Under the pieces are notes generated by a model. It was not told the origin of the DNA and ran no database searches. It saw nothing but the letters and a program-made list of their open reading frames with translations. From Actinomycetota bacterium (GTDB lineage: Bacteria > Actinomycetota > Acidimicrobiia > Acidimicrobiales > GCA-2861595), in the NCBI GenBank assembly GCA_016781225.1, contig JADDQT010000128.1:1-6040 (forward strand): 6,040 bases of DNA, read 5' to 3'. The position numbers and the translations under genes were made by a program. Positions 4,827-6,040 of this stretch are shown here, piece after piece (the stretch's first letter is position 1; each line of letters opens with the position of its first letter).

Positions 4827-6040
4827 GCGGTCTTCGGAGACCAGATGGCGAGGACGGGACCTCGAGCTCGGAATCCAGGCGCGGTCGTAGAGACCGCGAG
4901 CCGCCGCTCCTTGCTTGACGTCGCCGTGCCTGCGGTGGGGCTCCTTAATCGGCACGCGATACTTCCCGGAAATCTACTGAGTTTCGTCCTACTGGGTTTC
5001 GTCAACGCTCCACGGAACCCACGTTGCGTGCCTGCGAGCGGGCTCGAAAGGATCGCCGCGGCCAGGTCGCGCGGGCGGAACGGGTAGTCCTCCGGTATCC
5101 GACGAACGAGTGCTTGGAGTCGCTCCGGAAGGGCAGGATCGGATGCGGGGTCGAGGACCTCGAAGACCTTGTCGGCGAGCTCCGCGGCAGCGGCAACCAT
5201 CCGAATTGCGAACGGCACCGGGTCGAGCAAGGCCCAACCCTCGCTCGGCTCCTCGTATGAGTCCTCCCAGCCCTCGCGACGGCGAACCGTGACCGGCAGC
5301 GTGTGTGCCCGAACCTCGTCGCCGATACCCCAAGCGCGCGGCGGGTCTCCAATCTGGTCCAACGACCGCTTCATCCGCGCCAGAACGCCGGCGGGTATCC
5401 GAATCCGCTTTTCTGGAAGCGCGCGGCTCTGGCCGTCGCCGTGGACCGACATCGTCGCGAGCTGAGCGCGGTGGATCGCGTGGTGGCGGAGTTCCTGCGA
5501 AAGGCGCAATCGAGGCGCGAACGCAGCAACGGTGGCCAAGAGATCACTGCCACGCGGGACCTTTCGGGCGGCGGCCTGCCAGTCGTGGGCCAAGAATCCC
5601 CACTTCGCACCGTGCCGGGGGTCGAGCGGGAATTGGAGATGGGTTCCCGAAAGAAGTGCCAGCACATCGTGGATTGCCCATGTCCGGAGGACCGCCACGT
5701 CGAACTCAGCTTGCATAGCGTCAATCGTCTCGTTGTTCGTTCGACGCTGCCAGAGGCGATACATCTCGTCCAGCGAGCGGATAACGCAATCGAGACGAGA
5801 GAAAACAGAACCGGCTAGGTCTGCGGACGTTTGCCAGCCGGGGACGTCATGTTCCCCGGTCACCCAAGCCGCGTACGCCGCCCAGCCATGCGGAGTAAGG
5901 CCCCGGGCAACCGCCCAGTAATAGACGAAGTTGCCGCCGGTCGCCGGGTCGTCGGGCCGACCCATCCCAAGCGAGCGAGTCCACGCTCCGACGGCGACGA
6001 AGGCCTCTTCTGGCGTCAGCAGGTTCCAGCCACTCAGGAG
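4820..6040 (-). CDS. large helical hypothetical protein, 5' end outside window
   Basis: The frame is open from the right edge (first residues LLSGWNLLTPEEAFVAVGAW) to TAG 4820-4822, about 406 residues. ATG 5965 is internal, since the 25 residues before it are clearly coding. The body is helical with many Trp, Arg and Ala. LRHHAIHRAQL (5491-5459) contains an R-x4-H motif inside a helix, as in HEPN proteins, but no second HEPN feature can be confirmed. An acidic segment (WEDSYEEPSEGW) and a C-terminal helical domain (FAIRMVAAAAELADKVFEVL) follow. Good coding character ends near the LAAAILSSPL segment at 5065-5036. The last 70 residues are Ser/Thr/Arg-rich, include a 5-residue tandem repeat and pass through two hairpins, so the true stop may have been lost. 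The function is unknown. Confidence 0.65.
   Translation of the reverse strand, partial: LLSGWNLLTPEEAFVAVGAWTRSLGMGRPDDPATGGNFVYYWAVARGLTPHGWAAYAAWVTGEHDVPGWQTSADLAGSVFSRLDCVIRSLDEMYRLWQRRTNNETIDAMQAEFDVAVLRTWAIHDVLALLSGTHLQFPLDPRHGAKWGFLAHDWQAAARKVPRGSDLLATVAAFAPRLRLSQELRHHAIHRAQLATMSVHGDGQSRALPEKRIRIPAGVLARMKRSLDQIGDPPRAWGIGDEVRAHTLPVTVRRREGWEDSYEEPSEGWALLDPVPFAIRMVAAAAELADKVFEVLDPASDPALPERLQALVRRIPEDYPFRPRDLAAAILSSPLAGTQRGFRGALTKPSRTKLSRFPGSIACRLRSPTAGTATSSKERRLAVSTTAPGFRARGPVLAIWSPKTAS
4829..4842. repeat. short hairpin, 5-bp stem
   Basis: GGTCT (4829-4833) and AGACC (4838-4842) pair around TCGG. It lies immediately before the stop of the large minus-strand gene and shares a GCGGTC...GACC design with the hairpin at 4880-4898. 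There is no T-tract. Confidence 0.3.
4880..4898. repeat. perfect 7-bp GC-rich hairpin
   Basis: CGCGGTC (4880-4886) and GACCGCG (4892-4898) pair exactly around a 5-base loop. It lies in the unconvincing tail of the large minus-strand frame, beyond the tandem repeat. It could be a stem-loop transcript end if the true stop is upstream, though no T-tract follows on the minus strand. Confidence 0.4.
4974..5003. repeat. tandem direct repeat, 2 x 15 bp
   Basis: CTACTGAGTTTCGTC (4974-4988) is followed directly by CTACTGGGTTTCGTC (4989-5003), differing at one base. Read on the minus strand in the frame of the large gene it encodes TKPSR-TKLSR. In the neighbouring frame each unit encodes DETQ followed by a stop codon. 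Confidence 0.8.

Noticed and set aside
1..6040. CRISPR array, rRNA, riboswitch or a multi-gene defence cassette
   Set aside because: I found no regularly spaced repeats, no rRNA-like sequence and no recognisable riboswitch core. The genes do not form a known or coherent defence set.

Overview
This is a GC-rich window that looks like a piece of a large, high-GC bacterial genome. Actinobacteria (soil type, perhaps Thermoleophilia-like) is my best guess, from codon use, GTG starts, short spacers and TANNNT -10 boxes placed right before start codons. That guess rests on style, not on a marker gene. I recognise no complete characterised operon; most genes here are hypothetical, partial or visibly decaying.

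Layout. Positions 1-165 (+) hold the last 54 residues of a protein that starts before the window. A tRNA-like degenerate element follows at 221-296 (minus sense), then gene-free DNA up to about 516. A hypothetical gene of about 333 aa runs from 517 to 1519 (+), broken by one frame change near 784. An 80-aa ORF follows at 1634-1876 (+). Positions 1915-2112 (+) carry a short open fragment that resembles the C-terminal end of a serine recombinase. The remaining genes are on the minus strand. In transcription order from the right edge they are: a large helical protein whose start lies outside the window (6040-4820), a possible 37-aa membrane peptide (4730-4617), an exported/lipoprotein-like gene with no good start codon (4361-3918), a truncated SAM-dependent methyltransferase (3691-3350), a 55-aa two-helix membrane protein (3250-3083), and a 165-aa lipoprotein (2869-2372). 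About 260 bases (2113-2371) separate the two gene groups and hold nothing I trust.

The most distinctive signal is a dispersed family of tRNA-like fragments at about 221-296, 3774-3835 and 4753-4826. All three lie in the same orientation, and an 18-base stretch next to the T-loop is identical in two copies and 16/18 in the third. A much weaker similar stretch coincides with the end of the recombinase-like fragment at 2074-2103. Together with the truncated genes this suggests a region reworked by integration and decay at tRNA-like sites. It does not look like a coherent defence or biosynthetic system, and I see no convincing undescribed multi-gene system. A second theme is two probable leaderless minus-strand promoters with a -10 box exactly six bases before the start codon.
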